A DNA stretch of 6,872 bases, from contig DAOUZW010000059.1 of NCBI GenBank assembly GCA_030671315.1, forward strand, positions 1 through 6,872. Reading direction: 5' to 3'. How positions within the stretch are numbered: position 1 is the first letter of the stretch; each line of letters opens with the position of its first letter. The notes under the pieces were generated by a model. It saw nothing but the letters and a program-made list of their open reading frames with translations, was not told the origin of the DNA and ran no database searches. Source of the DNA: Candidatus Bathyarchaeota archaeon (GTDB taxonomy: Archaea; Thermoproteota; Bathyarchaeia; 40CM-2-53-6; RBG-13-38-9). The position numbers were made by a program, and so were the translations under genes. Below, one piece after another: positions 5,127 through 6,872 of the stretch.

Positions 5127-6686
5127 ATGAGTAACGCATCGGCTAAACCAGATACAATACTTGTTCTGGATTTTGGAGGGCAATACGCACATCTTATTGC
5201 GAGAAGAATTCGTGAAATGAAAGTATTTTCAGAGGTCCTCCCATGTGACTTAACAATGCATGAATTAGAATCAAAAAAGTCACAAATGAAAATATGTGGT
5301 ATTATTTTCTCTGGGGGGCCGTCAAGTGTCTACGATGGAGAAGCTCCCTCATTCAATATAGATATAATGAAAGTTGGCATGCCACTACTAGGAATTTGTT
5401 ATGGCCATCAACTAATTGCTAAAAATGTTAAAGGTAGAGTAATCCCCGCAAAAAATAATGAATATGGAACTACCTTCGTCACTGTAGATAGCCCAGTAGG
5501 AGTGCTCAAAGGGTTAGACAAAACTGAGAAGGTATGGATGAGTCATGGAGATACAGTATTAGAGCTTCCAGAGGGTTTTCACCTACTTGCTCATTCGGAT
5601 AGTAGCCCTATCGCAGCATTTGGACATGAAAAATTGAAAATATACGGCATACAATGGCATCCAGAAGTTGTTCACACGGAAAAAGGTAATCTAACACTTA
5701 GAAACTTTGTATTTGATACGTGTGAATGCAAACCAAATTGGATAGTTGATGACTATCTTGATCACGCGATTAAGGAAGTAAAGAGAGAAGTTGGGGAAGG
5801 AAATGCTATTGTTGCCCTTAGCGGAGGAGTAGATTCTAGTGTTGCTGCAGCAATTGCATCTCAAGCAATTGGAAAAAAATTGACTTCAGTTTTAATTGAT
5901 CACGGATTTTTAAGGCAAGGGGAAGTTGAAGAAGTTAAAAAAATATTTGCGAAATTAGAATCTAATTTGATAGTGCTAGATAGAAAAGAAATTTTCCTTA
6001 AACGACTTGTTGGGATTGTAGATCCTGAACAGAAACGTAAAATTATTGGAGAAGAATTCATACGATCATTTGAGAGTATCTCTAAAGATCTTAAAGCTGA
6101 TTATCTGATTCAAGGTACAATATATCCTGATAGAATAGAGTCTGGTTTCAAGAAGCACTCTGACAAAATCAAAACTCATCATAATGTAGGAGGTCTACCC
6201 GATACTACAAGCTTCAAAGCAATCGTTGAACCTATCAAAGATCTATACAAAGATGAAGTTAGAGTCATGGCGAAAAGACTCAATTTACCAAAGAAGATAT
6301 GGGGAAGACAACCTTTCCCTGGACCTGGACTTGCTGTTAGAATCATTGGAGAGATTGATTCGAAGAAACCTGAAATATTGAAGAAAGCTGATAGGATTGT
6401 TACTGAAGAGATTGAGAAGGCTAATCTTGAAGATAGATTATGGCAATACTTTGCTATACTGACAGATAGTAAAAGCACTGGGATTAAGGGTGATGCCAGA
6501 GCATATGGCTATACTATAGCTATTAGAGCTGTAGAGAGCATTGATGGAATGACAGCTAATTTTGCCAAACTGAATCATGATCTTTTAGAAACGATTTCCT
6601 CAAGATTAACCAATGAGATTCCTGAGGTAGTCCGAGTAGTATACGATATTACCCATAAACCTCCAGCGACAATCGAGTGGGAATAG
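5127..6686 (+). CDS. guaA: GMP synthase (glutamine-hydrolysing), single-chain form
   Basis: This enzyme aminates XMP to GMP with ATP and glutamine, the last step of guanine nucleotide synthesis. The 519-residue chain has two domains. The N-terminal class I amidotransferase (about 9-200) has the nucleophile C91 in GICYGH and H178 and E180 in HPEV. The C-terminal ATP-pyrophosphatase domain has the P-loop SGGVDSS (232-238), HHNVGGLP, RQPFPGPGLAVR and the closing dimerisation segment KPPATIEWE. All catalytic motifs are intact and the length is typical of bacterial-type GuaA. Many euryarchaea encode the two domains separately, so the fused form is a useful taxonomic hint. ATG 5127 is chosen because the nine extra residues from ATG 5100 (MTILCWVKW) are not family-like and lie between the TATA-like box and the expected transcription start. 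No partner gene is adjacent in the same direction. Confidence 0.96.
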   Translation: MSNASAKPDTILVLDFGGQYAHLIARRIREMKVFSEVLPCDLTMHELESKKSQMKICGIIFSGGPSSVYDGEAPSFNIDIMKVGMPLLGICYGHQLIAKNVKGRVIPAKNNEYGTTFVTVDSPVGVLKGLDKTEKVWMSHGDTVLELPEGFHLLAHSDSSPIAAFGHEKLKIYGIQWHPEVVHTEKGNLTLRNFVFDTCECKPNWIVDDYLDHAIKEVKREVGEGNAIVALSGGVDSSVAAAIASQAIGKKLTSVLIDHGFLRQGEVEEVKKIFAKLESNLIVLDRKEIFLKRLVGIVDPEQKRKIIGEEFIRSFESISKDLKADYLIQGTIYPDRIESGFKKHSDKIKTHHNVGGLPDTTSFKAIVEPIKDLYKDEVRVMAKRLNLPKKIWGRQPFPGPGLAVRIIGEIDSKKPEILKKADRIVTEEIEKANLEDRLWQYFAILTDSKSTGIKGDARAYGYTIAIRAVESIDGMTANFAKLNHDLLETISSRLTNEIPEVVRVVYDITHKPPATIEWE

Positions 6687-6695
6687 CGCGCGCTA
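6684..6695. repeat. Perfect 12-base palindrome over the guaA stop codon
   Basis: TAGCGCGCGCTA is its own reverse complement and begins with the guaA stop codon. It is strikingly GC-rich for this AT-rich window. With the T-run that follows it could form a terminator-like structure, although a palindrome with no loop would have to open its centre. Confidence 0.6.
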
Positions 6696-6704
6696 CACAC
6701 TCCA

Positions 6705-6710
6705 TTTTTT
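6705..6710 (+). terminator. T-run candidate terminator of guaA
   Basis: Six T residues begin 19 bases after the guaA stop, within the 46-base gap between convergent genes. This fits archaeal oligo-T termination. The CGCTA at 6691-6695 and the TAGCG at 6722-6726 could pair around it as a weak stem. Confidence 0.45.
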
Positions 6711-6732
6711 GACGACGAAAATAGCGTGTACA

Positions 6733-6872
6733 CTAAGTCTTGAGACCAATATGAAAATCACGTGGCAGTCTCTTTCTACACTTTTTACAGTATTCATCAT
6801 TTGGAGACACATCAGCGCCACAGTAATTACAAGACTTCACATCTTTCCTTTTAGTTTTAGAGGACTTTATCA
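6733..6872 (-). CDS. C-terminal part of a small zinc-ribbon protein (start outside window)
   Basis: A minus-strand frame enters from the right edge and ends with TAG at 6735-6733, giving at least 45 residues. It has two CxxC pairs, CNYC and CKKC, separated by ten residues. This is a zinc-ribbon or double-zinc-finger arrangement that would bind one zinc ion. A basic stretch (KSSKTKRKD) precedes the ribbon and a short basic tail (RKRLPRDFHIGLKT) follows it. Such ribbons occur in many archaeal proteins that bind nucleic acids or form complexes, and no specific family is recognised. The frame could be the end of a longer protein, or a very short protein starting at the internal GTG (residue 11 of the visible part). 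It converges on guaA with 46 bases between the stops. Confidence 0.7.
   Translation of the reverse strand, partial: IKSSKTKRKDVKSCNYCGADVSPNDEYCKKCRKRLPRDFHIGLKT

Noticed and set aside
6179..6478. Minus-strand frame of 99 codons inside guaA
   Set aside because: It is antisense to the conserved PFPGPG region of GMP synthase and has no independent support.
1..6872. CRISPR array, insertion sequence, toxin-antitoxin or other defence system
   Set aside because: No regularly spaced repeats, transposase motifs or paired small genes were seen on either strand; the genes are core metabolism and RNA-processing genes.

Overview
The window looks like ordinary chromosomal DNA from an AT-rich archaeon. 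Two genes belong to families known only or mainly from archaea: a UPF0201 protein and a THUMP-type Trm-G10 tRNA methyltransferase. TATA-like boxes lie about 25-45 bases before several starts, leaders are short, and TTG starts are used. GMP synthase is a single two-domain chain, whereas many Euryarchaeota split it into two genes. This, together with the prs / tRNA-methylase / RNase Z cluster, makes me favour Nitrososphaerota (Thaumarchaeota) or a relative. The phylum is an inference from remembered gene content, not something proved by the sequence.

Layout, left to right. Positions 1-48 hold the start of a minus-strand gene that leaves the window. A promoter region follows, then a plus-strand UPF0201 gene (193-615). 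That gene converges, with a 12-base gap, on a compact minus-strand cluster that reads leftward as prs (PRPP synthetase, 3479-2592), a tRNA guanosine-10 methyltransferase (2602-1562) and RNase Z (1542-628). The first two genes of the cluster overlap by 11 bases and the last two are 19 bases apart. An intergenic region of about 220 bases with divergent promoter signals separates prs from a plus-strand gene of the isopropylmalate/homocitrate synthase family (3709-4944). After another intergenic gap comes guaA (about 5127-6686). It converges on the 3' end of a minus-strand zinc-ribbon gene (6733-6872), which is cut by the window edge.

Together the genes serve nucleotide supply and tRNA maturation. 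Prs makes PRPP for purine, pyrimidine, histidine and tryptophan synthesis. GuaA uses the purine branch to make GMP. Trm-G10 and RNase Z both act on tRNA. The synthase-family enzyme belongs to acyl-CoA/2-oxoacid condensation chemistry, but its substrate cannot be fixed from sequence.

I found no mobile element, CRISPR array, rRNA, tRNA or defence system, and no convincing new multi-gene system. The points most worth a second look are the unusual substrate-pocket region of the synthase-family enzyme, a short CACGCTA-like motif repeated only between genes, a perfect palindrome over the guaA stop codon, and the two truncated edge genes.
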